Assembly (NCBI GenBank): GCA_963700895.1
Contig: CAVOZI010000004.1
Location: 62,001 to 126,000 of the forward strand
Source of the DNA: Anderseniella sp963700895
Lineage (GTDB): Bacteria; Pseudomonadota; Alphaproteobacteria; Rhizobiales; Aestuariivirgaceae
Reading direction: 5' to 3'
Length of the DNA: 64,000 nucleotides
The translations under genes were made by a program, and so were the position numbers. The notes below the pieces were generated by a model that was not told where the DNA came from, did not search any database, and worked only from the letters and a program-made list of their open reading frames with translations. Shown here in pieces: positions 40,838 to 48,543 of the stretch; the stretch's first letter is position 1; each line of letters begins with the position of its first letter.

Positions 40838-41443
40838 TTAGGCCCAGGGGCGGGATTCGGCCAGCTTGCTCTCGTAGGCGTTGATGGCATCCTGCTTTTC
40901 CAGTGTCAGGCCGATGTCGTCGAGACCGTTGAGCAGGCAGTGCTTGCGGAACGGGTCGATGTCGAACTCGATCACGCCGCCGTCGGGACCCCTGATCTCC
41001 TGGGCCTCAAGGTCGACGGTGACGGTGGCGTTGGCGCCGCGGCGCGCATCGTCCATCAGCTTGTCGACGTCTTCCTGCGGCAGCTTGATCGGCAGGATGC
41101 CGTTCTTGAAGCAGTTGTTGTAGAAGATGTCGGCGAACGAGGTGGAGATTACGCAGCGGATACCGAAGTCAAGCAGCGCCCAGGGCGCATGCTCACGCGA
41201 CGAGCCGCAGCCGAAATTGTCGCCCGCCACGAGGATCTGCGCCTTCTGCCAGCCGGGCTGGTTCAGCACGAAATCCGGGTTCGGCTTGCCGGCCTCGTCA
41301 TAGCGCATCTCGAAGAACAGCGACTTGCCAAGCCCGGTGCGCTTGATGGTCTTCAGGAACTGCTTCGGGATGATCATGTCCGTGTCGATATTGGTGATCT
41401 GCAAGGGTGCGGCGACGCCGGTCAGCGTGGTGAACTTGTCCAT
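40838..41443 (-). CDS. leuD: 3-isopropylmalate dehydratase, small subunit
   Basis: Small subunit of isopropylmalate isomerase in leucine synthesis; works with LeuC. The start MDKFTTLTGVAAPLQITNI matches the family, as do IDTDMIIPKQFLKTI and LVAGDNFGCGSSREHAPWAL, which contributes substrate residues, plus SFADIFYNNCFKNGILPI. The 201 residues are normal. leuC is at 43.6-45.0 kb on the same strand; an SDR gene, two small genes and a metallopeptidase-like gene lie between. The gap to the SDR gene is 65 bases, so co-transcription is possible. Confidence 0.95.
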   Translation of the reverse strand: MDKFTTLTGVAAPLQITNIDTDMIIPKQFLKTIKRTGLGKSLFFEMRYDEAGKPNPDFVLNQPGWQKAQILVAGDNFGCGSSREHAPWALLDFGIRCVISTSFADIFYNNCFKNGILPIKLPQEDVDKLMDDARRGANATVTVDLEAQEIRGPDGGVIEFDIDPFRKHCLLNGLDDIGLTLEKQDAINAYESKLAESRPWA

Positions 41444-41508
41444 CTGTCAGGTTCCTTCAAACGGGAAAAGGCGATTGCGCAGTTGTGTGCCGCGTCATCC
41501 GGTAAAGG

Positions 41509-42291
41509 TCAAGAATTAGTCTGTTTCGCCCGCAGGTCTGGCAGGCCGATGCCGGTCGATTCGAAGCCGCCGTCCACCGACAGGATCTGGCCGTTGATAT
41601 AGCTGGCCTTGTCCGAAATGAGGAAATGGATGGCTTCGGCAATCTCGCGCTCGGTGCCGTAGCGGTTGAGCGGAATGGAGTCGTGATAGCTTTGCCGGAT
41701 GGCGTCGTCGTGCACCTTCAGGGCCATGGCGGTGTTCACCGGTCCTGGGCAGACGCAGTTCACCCGGATACCCTGGTTGCCGAGCTCCGCGGCCTGCTGC
41801 TTGGTCAGGTGGATGACGCCGGCCTTGGAGGTGCCGTAGGCGGTGCGCAGCGTCGAGGCGCGATGGCCGGAAATCGAGGCAATGTTGACGATGGCCCCGC
41901 CGCCGGTGCGCAACATGACGGGGGCAGCCGCCTGCACCATCAGGAACGGACCGGTGAGGTTGGTCGCCATGATGGCCTGCCAGATCTCGTGGCTGGTCCG
42001 GGCGATGGGGCCGAAGTCGGCGATGCCGGCATTGTTGACCAGGGCGTCGAGCCGGCCAAAGTGCCCTGCGGTCTGGTCGACCGCGCGCTGGACGTCATCG
42101 GGTACGGACACGTCGGCGTCGATGCACAGTACTTCCGGCGGCAGCGTCTTGCGGGCGGCGGCGAGCGTCTCGGCGTTGTTGTCGAGGGTGGCGACAAGCC
42201 AGCCATAATCGAGGAACGTTCTGACGGTTTCGAGGCCGATGCCGCGCGCGCCACCGGTGACGAGGCAGACCCTGCCAGTTGTCTCAGTCAT
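41509..42291 (-). CDS. Short-chain dehydrogenase/reductase
   Basis: Classical SDR of 260 residues. The cofactor loop is VCLVTGGARGIGLETVRTFL, followed by an acidic residue at the end of strand 2 (ATLDNN), which favours NAD. The catalytic YxxxK is in TAYGTSKAGVIHLTK with the serine in NIASISGHRAS and NNAGIADFG as the central block. The substrate cannot be read; the sequence resembles 3-oxoacyl-ACP reductases and sugar or glucose dehydrogenases. ATG 42291 is the natural start; upstream open frame is not coding. The C-terminal residues include SVDGGFESTG, the typical SDR end. Confidence 0.88.
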   Translation of the reverse strand: MTETTGRVCLVTGGARGIGLETVRTFLDYGWLVATLDNNAETLAAARKTLPPEVLCIDADVSVPDDVQRAVDQTAGHFGRLDALVNNAGIADFGPIARTSHEIWQAIMATNLTGPFLMVQAAAPVMLRTGGGAIVNIASISGHRASTLRTAYGTSKAGVIHLTKQQAAELGNQGIRVNCVCPGPVNTAMALKVHDDAIRQSYHDSIPLNRYGTEREIAEAIHFLISDKASYINGQILSVDGGFESTGIGLPDLRAKQTNS

Positions 42292-42314
42292 TTGGATTGT
42301 TCCGGATAAGTGGT

Positions 42315-42542
42315 TCAGATGACGCCATAGCGGGCGAGAAACCAGAAGATGAGATAGGCGCCAAGCACGTACGCGACGATGCGGCCCAGCCGCTTGCCCC
42401 AGATGACCACCGGGTCGTTGGCGTCGTCCTCGTCCTGCGCCTGGCGGGCGCCCAGTAGCTTCTCGGATTGCTCGCCCAGCCGCTTCAGGTCGGCTTTGGC
42501 GCGGGCAACGGTTTCGTCGTGGCGTTGCTTGCGGGAGGACAT
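42315..42542 (-). CDS. Small conserved membrane protein
   Basis: A 75-residue protein. The N-terminal half is charged and helical (RHDETVARAKADLKRLGEQS), likely a coiled coil, followed by an acidic loop (QAQDEDDANDP) and one C-terminal membrane helix (IVAYVLGAYLIFWFLARYGVI). I do not recognise a named family. It ends 23 bases before the SDR gene and starts 5 bases after the end of the metallopeptidase-like gene, so it is probably co-transcribed with both. Confidence 0.65.
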   Translation of the reverse strand: MSSRKQRHDETVARAKADLKRLGEQSEKLLGARQAQDEDDANDPVVIWGKRLGRIVAYVLGAYLIFWFLARYGVI

Positions 42543-42547
42543 GGGAT

Positions 42548-42973
42548 TTACTGCACGGTGCGGGGGCTGGGCGTGGCGGCTTCCAGTTCGGCTTCGAGCT
42601 GGGCAACCATCTCGTCAGACAGGTCAAGATGATGTGCAGTCTCGTGCACCATCACGTGGGTGAGGACCGCGCCGAGTTCTTCCCCGGTCTCGACCCAGTA
42701 GTCGAGCACGGCGCGGCGGAAAATCACCATCACCGGCGGATGGTCGGCACTGGCGCGCAGCAGGCCCATGATGTCGAACGGTGTTTCCGCGCCGACCTCG
42801 TCAAGGGTGTCGTCATCGGGAAACTCCTCGATGACGATCGCAATCTCACCCGTCAGGTCGCGCAACGACATGGGCACGGCTTCCCACACCTTGCGGGCGA
42901 GCAGCGCCAGATCAGCCGAAGTAGGTGCGCGCATGTGCGCCCATCGGCTGTCACTGTTGAAAGATGAATTCAT
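42548..42973 (-). CDS. Metallopeptidase family protein (minimal zincin)
   Basis: A 141-residue protein of the small DUF1025/TTHA0227-type metallopeptidase family. The zinc motif HExxH is HETAH within LTHVMVHETAHHLDLSDEMV. Two other family parts are visible: VPMSLRDLTGEIAIVIEEFP in the N-terminal half and PVMVIFRRAVLDYW. The protein is soluble and has no signal peptide. Protease activity has not been shown for most members. ATG 42973 begins a 25-residue variable segment; ATG 42934 is another choice. The gene is the first in a short minus-strand series reaching the SDR gene. Confidence 0.82.
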   Translation of the reverse strand: MNSSFNSDSRWAHMRAPTSADLALLARKVWEAVPMSLRDLTGEIAIVIEEFPDDDTLDEVGAETPFDIMGLLRASADHPPVMVIFRRAVLDYWVETGEELGAVLTHVMVHETAHHLDLSDEMVAQLEAELEAATPSPRTVQ

Positions 42974-43053
42974 GGGACACGATTTTGCCAGTCAACGCCG
43001 GTCAATGCCAGCATAGAAGTGCAAACCGGCTGTCGTGCCGCAGGACGGCGGAC

Positions 43054-43167
43054 TCAGCCGAGGCTGGCTGCCGCGTAAGCCATGACGGCGCCGGACGCGA
43101 GGGTGGCGGCGATAAGGAATGCGAGAACACGACGCAGGAAACGCGCGTCAGCAGTAACGGTAGACAT
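43054..43167 (-). CDS. Small membrane protein, 37 residues
   Basis: A short reading frame with a good ribosome site: AGGGGGA about 9 bases before ATG 43167. The product is MSTVTADARFLRR, then one hydrophobic helix (VLAFLIAATLASGAVMAYAA) and a short end (ASLG). The charged start and single membrane helix fit a small inner-membrane protein, with the N-terminus probably inside. I do not recognise a family. The codon pattern has the expected GC-rich third positions. No neighbour shares its direction closely, apart from the metallopeptidase-like gene 80 bases downstream. Confidence 0.5.
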   Translation of the reverse strand: MSTVTADARFLRRVLAFLIAATLASGAVMAYAAASLG

Positions 43168-43473
43168 AACAGGAAATTCCCCCTCAACACGATTTGAACC
43201 GGTGCAGGCTGCCGGTGCTCGAGCCCCACTGGAACCTGGCTATCACGCCGGTATTGCGATCCGATTAACGCGCCATACACCATACTTCCAAAAGGTCTGC
43301 AAGCAGATTCAGACCTAGCGTAAACAAACAGATGCCGTTGCCTGCAACACGCCACCAGCAGGGGGCAGCCAGGCGGTCGTCACGAACTCCTGCGATGGCC
43401 ATCGCTCCAGATGACGCCTACGCCACGAACTCACTCACCATGACCGCTGCAAGGCAGGGCGGCAGCGTCGGCA

Positions 43474-43489
43474 TTAACCATTGCTTAAC
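43474..43489 (+). promoter_or_regulatory. Putative CtrA binding site
   Basis: TTAA at 43474-43477, a 7-base spacer CCATTGC, then TTAAC at 43485-43489, the full consensus TTAA-N7-TTAAC for the alphaproteobacterial cell-cycle regulator CtrA. One such site can arise by chance less often in GC-rich DNA, but no promoter is evident beside it. Confidence 0.45.
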
Positions 43490-43531
43490 CATGATGAACG
43501 TTTGATGAATGCAGGCGGGTGATAGCGCAAA

Positions 43532-43553
43532 CCGGCCCGCCGGGGCGGGCCGG
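43532..43553 (-). terminator. Hairpin after leuC
   Basis: CCGGCCCGCC pairs with GGCGGGCCGG, a very GC-rich stem with a small loop, 6 bases after the leuC stop reading on the minus strand, followed by TTTGCGCT. It is the likely end of the leuC transcript. Confidence 0.7.
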
Positions 43554-43558
43554 CTGGA

Positions 43559-44968
43559 TCAGCCCAGCGTCCTCACGTCCACGAAGTGACCGGCGATGGC
43601 CGCTGCCGCCGCCATGGCCGGCGAGACCAGGTGGGTGCGGCCCTTGAAGCCCTGGCGGCCTTCGAAGTTGCGGTTTGAGGTGGACGCGCAGCGCTGGCCC
43701 GGCTTGAGCTGGTCGGGGTTCATGCCCAGGCACATGGAGCAGCCTGGCTCGCGCCATTCGAAGCCGGCGGCGAGGAAGATCTTGTCGAGACCCTCGGCCT
43801 CGGCCTGCGCCTTCACCACGCCGGAGCCCGGCACAATCATGGCGTAGTCAAGCCGGCCGGAAATCTTCTTGCCCTCGACGATGCGGGCGACCTCGCGCAG
43901 GTCCTCGATGCGGCCATTGGTGCATGAGCCGATCCAGACGACGTCGAGCTCGATATCGGTGATCTTCGTGCCGGGCGTCAGGCCCATGTATTCGAGGGCA
44001 CGAACCTTGGAAGCGCGCTTGTTTTCATCGGCAATGGCGGCCGGGTCCGGCACCGCGCCGGTGACGGAGATGACGTCTTCCGGTGAGGTGCCCCAGGACA
44101 CGATGGGCGGCAGCGAGGCGGCGTCCAGCGTGATGATCTTGTCGAAGTGGGCGCCGTCGTCGGTGAACAGCGTCTCCCAGTACTTCATGGCGGCGTCCCA
44201 CTTGTCGCCCTTCGGCGCCATCGGGCGGCCCTTGAGATAGTCATAGGCCTTCTGGTCGGGCGCAATCATCCCGGCGCGGGCACCGCCCTCGATGGTCATG
44301 TTGCACACGGTCATGCGGCCTTCCATCGTGAGATCGCGGAAGGCTTCGCCGGAGAACTCGATGACGTGGCCGGTGCCGCCTGCGGTGCCGATCTCGCCGA
44401 TCACTGCGAGGATGATGTCCTTGGCGGTGGCGCCCCTGGCGAGCTTGCCGTCCACCTGGACCTTCATGTTCTTCGCTTTCTTCTGGATCAGCGTCTGGGT
44501 GGCCAGAACGTGTTCCACTTCGGAGGTGCCAATGCCGTGGGCCAACGCGCCGAAGGCGCCGTGGGTGGAGGTGTGGCTGTCGCCGCACACGATGGTGGTG
44601 CCGGGCAGCGTGAAGCCCTGTTCGGGGCCGATGATGTGGACGATGCCCTGGCGCTTGTCGGTTTCGGAGAAGTACTCGATGCCGAAGTCGGCGGCGTTGT
44701 GTGCCAGCGTCTCGACCTGGATGCGGCTTTCCTCTTCCTCGATGCCCTTGGTGCGATCGGTTGTCGGAACGTTATGGTCAACCACGGCCAGCGTCTTTTC
44801 AGGTGCGCGCACCTTGCGGCCGGTCATCCGCAGGCCTTCGAACGCCTGCGGGCTGGTGACTTCGTGCACGAGGTGGCGGTCGATATAAAGAAGGCAGGTG
44901 CCGTCCTCGGCTTCGTGGACCAGGTGGTCGTCCCAGATCTTGTCGTAGAGCGTACGCGGTGCAGCCAT
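43559..44968 (-). CDS. leuC: 3-isopropylmalate dehydratase, large subunit
   Basis: Large, iron-sulfur subunit of isopropylmalate isomerase, pairing with LeuD. The three cluster cysteines are in VWIGSCTNGRIEDL and GFEWREPGCSMCLGMNPD. Other aconitase-family blocks are VDHNVPTTDR, TIVCGDSHTSTHGAFGALA and GTSEVEHVLATQTL. The start ATG 44968 gives 469 residues, the normal length. A 10-base inverted repeat lies between 14 and 58 bases upstream of the start and could form a leader hairpin. A GC-rich terminator follows the stop. Confidence 0.96.
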   Translation of the reverse strand: MAAPRTLYDKIWDDHLVHEAEDGTCLLYIDRHLVHEVTSPQAFEGLRMTGRKVRAPEKTLAVVDHNVPTTDRTKGIEEEESRIQVETLAHNAADFGIEYFSETDKRQGIVHIIGPEQGFTLPGTTIVCGDSHTSTHGAFGALAHGIGTSEVEHVLATQTLIQKKAKNMKVQVDGKLARGATAKDIILAVIGEIGTAGGTGHVIEFSGEAFRDLTMEGRMTVCNMTIEGGARAGMIAPDQKAYDYLKGRPMAPKGDKWDAAMKYWETLFTDDGAHFDKIITLDAASLPPIVSWGTSPEDVISVTGAVPDPAAIADENKRASKVRALEYMGLTPGTKITDIELDVVWIGSCTNGRIEDLREVARIVEGKKISGRLDYAMIVPGSGVVKAQAEAEGLDKIFLAAGFEWREPGCSMCLGMNPDQLKPGQRCASTSNRNFEGRQGFKGRTHLVSPAMAAAAAIAGHFVDVRTLG

Positions 44969-44981
44969 GTCTTTTCCTAAT

Positions 44982-45026
44982 GCATCAAAACTTGCGCATC
45001 GCTTCGCTCTACGTGCGTTTTGATGC
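44982..45026 (-). repeat. Inverted repeat in the leuC leader
   Basis: GCATCAAAAC at 44982-44991 and GTTTTGATGC at 45017-45026 are perfect inverse copies, 10 bases each, separated by 25 bases that can also pair partly (GCGCA with TGCG). It ends 14 bases before the leuC start codon. It may be an RNA hairpin or an operator; I see no leucine-rich leader peptide. Confidence 0.6.
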
Positions 45027-45199
45027 GCGATCTTTTCAGGGGTTATAGTCAGCCGCAAACTAGCGCCGCAGGCCAGCTTTGTCATCCGGAAACGGGTGGG
45101 AAAATTACTTCAATTTGCAACGAGCGCGTCGGGCCTTGCTTAAGGGTTTTGCGGCTACAAGTCGGGTCGTCATTGCAGACCTACGGAGAGCCCGCACCT

Positions 45200-45445
45200 A
45201 TGTTCAACAGCCAGAGCCAGAGAAAAGAAGAACGCGTCCAGCTGGTGCTCAGTGACGGGCGCACGGTGACCGGCACGCTGCTGCTGCCGATCACCAGCGA
45301 GGTGCGCCGGGCGCTGAATGGCGACGCCGCCACGGTCGAGTTTCTGCATACCGACGGACGGCTGTCACTGGTGGCCAAGCAGGCCATCGTGGAGATCGTG
45401 CTGGTGCAGGAGAACGAGGCAGCCGCCGCCAGGGTGGCTGCCTGA
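45200..45445 (+). CDS. Small conserved hypothetical protein
   Basis: An 81-residue soluble protein. It reads as a small beta-rich domain, with VQLVLSDGRTVTGTLLLPI and TVEFLHTDGRLSLVAKQAI, ending in a strand (IVEIVLVQENE) and an alanine-rich tail. The pattern recalls a small SH3-like or Sm-like barrel, but I cannot place it in a family. ATG 45200 begins MFNSQSQRKEERVQL. It is divergent from leuC, with about 230 bases between the starts, and ends 36 bases before the DUF2161 gene, so the two may form one transcript. Confidence 0.65.
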   Translation: MFNSQSQRKEERVQLVLSDGRTVTGTLLLPITSEVRRALNGDAATVEFLHTDGRLSLVAKQAIVEIVLVQENEAAAARVAA

Positions 45446-45481
45446 TCTGCCGGCAACTTCCAGACTCACCTGGATCTGGCT

Positions 45482-46151
45482 ATGCAGGCAAACATGCCTG
45501 CACAGACTGTCCGTGAAACCGACCTGTACGAGCCCGTCAAGCGGCTGCTCGAGGGGCAGGGCTATACGGTCAAGGCCGAGATCGGTGCGGCCGACGTGGT
45601 GGCCTGCCGGGGCGATGAGCCGCCGGTGATCGTGGAGCTCAAGACGGGCTTCTCGCTCACGCTGTTCCACCAGGCAATCGAGCGGCTGAAGCTGGCCGAT
45701 GCGGTCTATGTGGCGGTGCCGGGAAGTCCGGGTCGCGCCTTCCGGAAAGCACTGAACAAGAATTCTTTCGCTGTGCCGGCGGCTGGGCCTCGGGCTGATC
45801 ACGGTGAGGCTTGAGGACGGGCTGGCAGAGGTGCAGGCTGACCCCGGCCCGTATGCGCCGCGCAAACAGGCGAGCAAGCAGGCGCGGCTGCTCAAGGAGT
45901 TTGCCCGGCGCGACGGCGATCCGAACACTGGCGGGCAGACGCGAACCACGGTGATGACCGCGTACCGGCAGGATGCCATAAGGTGTGCCGGCGTGCTGAA
46001 GGCCGGTTCACTCAAGGCGTCAGAGGTGGCAAGGCTGGCGCAGGTCGGACGCGCCAGGGCGATCATGGCAGACAATCACTATGGCTGGTTCGAGCGGGTC
46101 GAGCGCGGCGTCTATGGCCTGACGCCGGCGGGGCTCGCCGCGGTTTCCTGA
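45482..46151 (+). CDS. DUF2161 family putative nuclease-fold protein, frameshifted
   Basis: DUF2161 proteins are described as PD-(D/E)XK-like putative phosphodiesterases. The first frame from ATG 45482 has TDLYEPVKRLLEGQGYTVKA, GAADVVACRGDEPPVIVELK (the Asp...Glu-x-Lys active-site pattern) and FHQAIERLKLADAVYVAVP. The second frame continues LSLCRRLGLGLITVRLEDG, YAPRKQASKQARLLKEFARR and ends with a winged-helix-like part (GVYGLTPAGLAAVS). The span is 3n+1; at 45760-45765 GAATTC replaces the expected GAATC. Removing one T joins the frames with the expected residues. The 3' end overlaps by 40 bases the DUF4281 gene on the other strand. Confidence 0.78.
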
Positions 46152-46588
46152 AGACCGAGGCCGGCGCCTGCCCTGAAGGCGCGGACAGCGAGGTAGAGCA
46201 GCAAGCCAAACGGTCCGAACATCAAGGTGAAGAACAGGCACGGCAGTACCAGCCAGTGCGGTACGGTGCGGCGGCGGGCATCCCGGGCGAGCCATGCGCC
46301 AACGAACAGGTCGAATGCAAGGTAGTGAACCCAGCCGGTGAGTACGCCGAGCGGCGAGGAGAACAGCGCCATGACGCCTGACAGCGAGTTGAAGCTGGCG
46401 CCTTCCACCGGCGGGGTGAAGCCCAGCGCATAGACCAGGAAGGCGGTGTAGAGCAGGCAATAGGCGGCAATGTACCAGCCACCGTGCACGAGCGTTTCAG
46501 TGACACGCCAGCGCGGGGCTGCCGCCAGCAGGAGCCAGGCGGGCAGGATGCCGGTATTGGCGATCGCAAAGGCGGTCTCGACGGTCAA
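46112..46588 (-). CDS. DUF4281 (ABA4-like) membrane protein
   Basis: A 158-residue integral membrane protein related to plant ABA4/neoxanthin-deficient proteins; the bacterial function is unknown. Four membrane segments are likely, with FAIANTGILPAWLLLAAAP at the start, YIAAYCLLYTAFLVYALGF, and the conserved GVLTGWVHYLAFDLFVGAW and PHWLVLPCLFFTLMFGPFG. The start is TTG 46588, with GGAGG in front, overlapping the DUF599 stop as TTGA. It follows DUF599 in one operon. Its 3' end runs 40 bases into the DUF2161 gene. Confidence 0.8.
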   Translation of the reverse strand: MTVETAFAIANTGILPAWLLLAAAPRWRVTETLVHGGWYIAAYCLLYTAFLVYALGFTPPVEGASFNSLSGVMALFSSPLGVLTGWVHYLAFDLFVGAWLARDARRRTVPHWLVLPCLFFTLMFGPFGLLLYLAVRAFRAGAGLGLQETAASPAGVRP

Positions 46589-47304
46589 TTTTTGCCTCCA
46601 GAGGCGTTTTCCTCGACGGCATCGACATAGGCGCCGATGGCCCGGGCGGTGGGTGTCATGGTCTGGCGCCAGAAAAGCATGGCCATGACCAGGCAGGTGG
46701 CGATGATGCAGGGGACGGGACCGGCCAGCAGGAACAGCGCGGCGACGGCATAGTAGTATCCCCGGATGCCGTTGTTGAAGCTGCGGATGGCTTCTGACAG
46801 CACGATGGCGGTGGCGGCCACCTGGGCCTTGATCAGCGGGGTCTGTTCGGCCTGCTCGGGCAAGCCGCCCGTCAGCGCCACAGTGTAGATCAGCTTTCTG
46901 AGCGCATAGGTGAACGAGAAGAAGCTGATACCGAGGACAAGGGTCACGGTGGCAAGGTTGATGGCCAGCAGTTCGACGCTCATAGGCTCGAAGAAGTGAA
47001 GAGCGGATATGACCTCGTGCACCGCCTTGACGTTGGCGAAGGTGCCGATCAGGCCAGCGACGACAATGAGGGTGGCGGAACCGAAGAACGAGACCGAGTT
47101 GATGACCTGGTTGAGCAGCAGCGCATCGAAGGTGCGGTTCTGGCGGGTGGTGGACAGGCTCATCCAGCGCAGCCGCACCACGCCGAGCTGGGCGTTCAGC
47201 GTGCCGCGGCCGAACAGGCTGAGCAGCGGCGAATAGAGCCACCAGGCCGCGAACAGCAGGCCGATCGCAAGGGCGTGGGCAAGGGTGAGATCTGCAGGTA
47301 TCAT
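46585..47304 (-). CDS. DUF599 family membrane protein
   Basis: A membrane protein of 239 residues. A first segment (LALAHALAIGLLFAAWWLYS type, here LTLAHALAIGLLFAAWWLYS) is followed by the conserved block LSTTRQNRTFDALLLNQVINSV, abbreviated RQNRTFDALLLNQVINSV, plus SFFGSATLIVVAGLIGTFA and LATVTLVLGISFFSFTYALR. DUF599 members are common in proteobacteria and lack an assigned function. ATG 47304 is chosen for the membrane segment; an earlier start would add a cysteine-rich prefix. It precedes and overlaps the DUF4281 gene, and its start is about 60 bases from the divergent M24 gene. Confidence 0.82.
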   Translation of the reverse strand: MIPADLTLAHALAIGLLFAAWWLYSPLLSLFGRGTLNAQLGVVRLRWMSLSTTRQNRTFDALLLNQVINSVSFFGSATLIVVAGLIGTFANVKAVHEVISALHFFEPMSVELLAINLATVTLVLGISFFSFTYALRKLIYTVALTGGLPEQAEQTPLIKAQVAATAIVLSEAIRSFNNGIRGYYYAVAALFLLAGPVPCIIATCLVMAMLFWRQTMTPTARAIGAYVDAVEENASGGKN

Positions 47305-47364
47305 CTGGCCGCAAACCTTACAGTCCATTTCCGGCGGCTGCCAGCGGCATCGGGGGTAAAGCAT

Positions 47365-48543
47365 ATGTCCGTCTCGTCTGCAGTTCCCTATGCCAGCTTC
47401 TGCGAGAGCGAACATCGCGACCGACTGGATCGAGCTCGCGGTCTGCTCCGGGCGGCCGGTATCGAGGTGTGCATCTCGATGGCGCCGGAGAGCCTCTACT
47501 ATTATGGCGGTTACGATTCGTGGGTGAGCGTCAACAGCCCGCAGGCGCTGGTGTTTTCGGTAAACGATGATGACCCGGCCATCGTGCTGCGCGACACCGA
47601 CGTTCTGCTGGCGCAGGAGTTGAGCTGGGTGAAGGACCTGCGCGTCTACCGGCTGATGGCGGACAACGTCCCGGGACTGATTGCGCAGGTTGCCCGCGAG
47701 AAGGGACTGACGGGCGGCAAGGTGGGCATCGAGACGCAGTCCTACGCGGTGACAAGAGCGCTGGGCGAGGCAATTGCCCGTGCGGTTGCCCCGGCACAGA
47801 TCGTCGACGTGACGGGCATCATGGGCCGGCCCCGGCTGATCAAGTCGGCTGCCGAACTGGACTACCTGCGCGAAGCGGGGCGCCATGCGGAGGAAGGTTT
47901 GCGGGCGGCGCGCGCGGGGTTGAAGCCGGGCATGACCGAGATCGGGCTGGCGGCTGTGGTGGAGCATGCGATGCGCGCCTCGGGCAGCGATTACTGGTCA
48001 ATCCCGACCGAGCTGTCATCGGGCGAGCGCACGCCGGGAGGTCATGCGACGCCACGAGAGCGGATTATCTGTCCTGGTGATCTGGTGCATCTGGAGTTTG
48101 CCGGGGTGGTGCGCAGGTACCATGCGACGGCGGTGCACACGATGGCGTGTGGCGAGCCGCCGGCGCGGGCGCGCGAAGTCTACGACGTGTGCCGGCAGTC
48201 ATTGGCGGCCGGCATTGCCGCGGTCAGGCCGGGCGCGGCGGTGGCGGACATCGAGGAGGCGTCGCTGGTCCCGGTGCGCCGGGCGGGGCTTGAACACGCG
48301 GCGCTGATGCGCTTCGGCTATGGCATCGGCGTGGCCTATCCGCCGATCTGGCTGGAGCCATTGCAGATTGCGCGGGGGTCGGACCAGGTGATGGAGCCGG
48401 GCATGGTGTTCGTGCTGCACGGTTACCTGCAGCTGCTGGACGAAGGGCTAGGCGTCATCATGGGCGGGACGTATCACCTGGGCAGGGACGGGCTGGAGAT
48501 GATCGCGGGCTCCGGCGATGTGCCGTTGGAGATGCTGCCATGA
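47365..48543 (+). CDS. Creatinase/M24 family protein lacking metal ligands
   Basis: A 392-residue protein with the two-domain layout of aminopeptidase P, creatinase and ectoine hydrolase: an N-terminal creatinase domain (residues 15-155, with PESLYYYGGYDSW) and the pita-bread domain (160-390). By eye the five metal ligands of true M24 peptidases are replaced: Glu244 and Thr255 for the Asp pair, Tyr319 for His, His352 and Gly367 for the Glu pair. Blocks such as FGYGIGVAYPPIWLEP and PGMVFVLHGY resemble creatinase- and DoeA-like hydrolases. I infer hydrolysis of a C-N bond without metal. The stop overlaps the methyltransferase start as ATGA. Confidence 0.8.
   Translation: MSVSSAVPYASFCESEHRDRLDRARGLLRAAGIEVCISMAPESLYYYGGYDSWVSVNSPQALVFSVNDDDPAIVLRDTDVLLAQELSWVKDLRVYRLMADNVPGLIAQVAREKGLTGGKVGIETQSYAVTRALGEAIARAVAPAQIVDVTGIMGRPRLIKSAAELDYLREAGRHAEEGLRAARAGLKPGMTEIGLAAVVEHAMRASGSDYWSIPTELSSGERTPGGHATPRERIICPGDLVHLEFAGVVRRYHATAVHTMACGEPPARAREVYDVCRQSLAAGIAAVRPGAAVADIEEASLVPVRRAGLEHAALMRFGYGIGVAYPPIWLEPLQIARGSDQVMEPGMVFVLHGYLQLLDEGLGVIMGGTYHLGRDGLEMIAGSGDVPLEMLP

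Larger units (their letters stand above)
43168..43558. other. Intergenic region with a CtrA-like site
   Basis: About 390 bases without a recognised gene. At 43474-43489 there is TTAA-CCATTGC-TTAAC, a full match to the CtrA consensus, but its nearest gene start (the 37-residue gene) is about 300 bases away. The right end carries the leuC terminator. The remainder has no clear structure. Confidence 0.5.
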
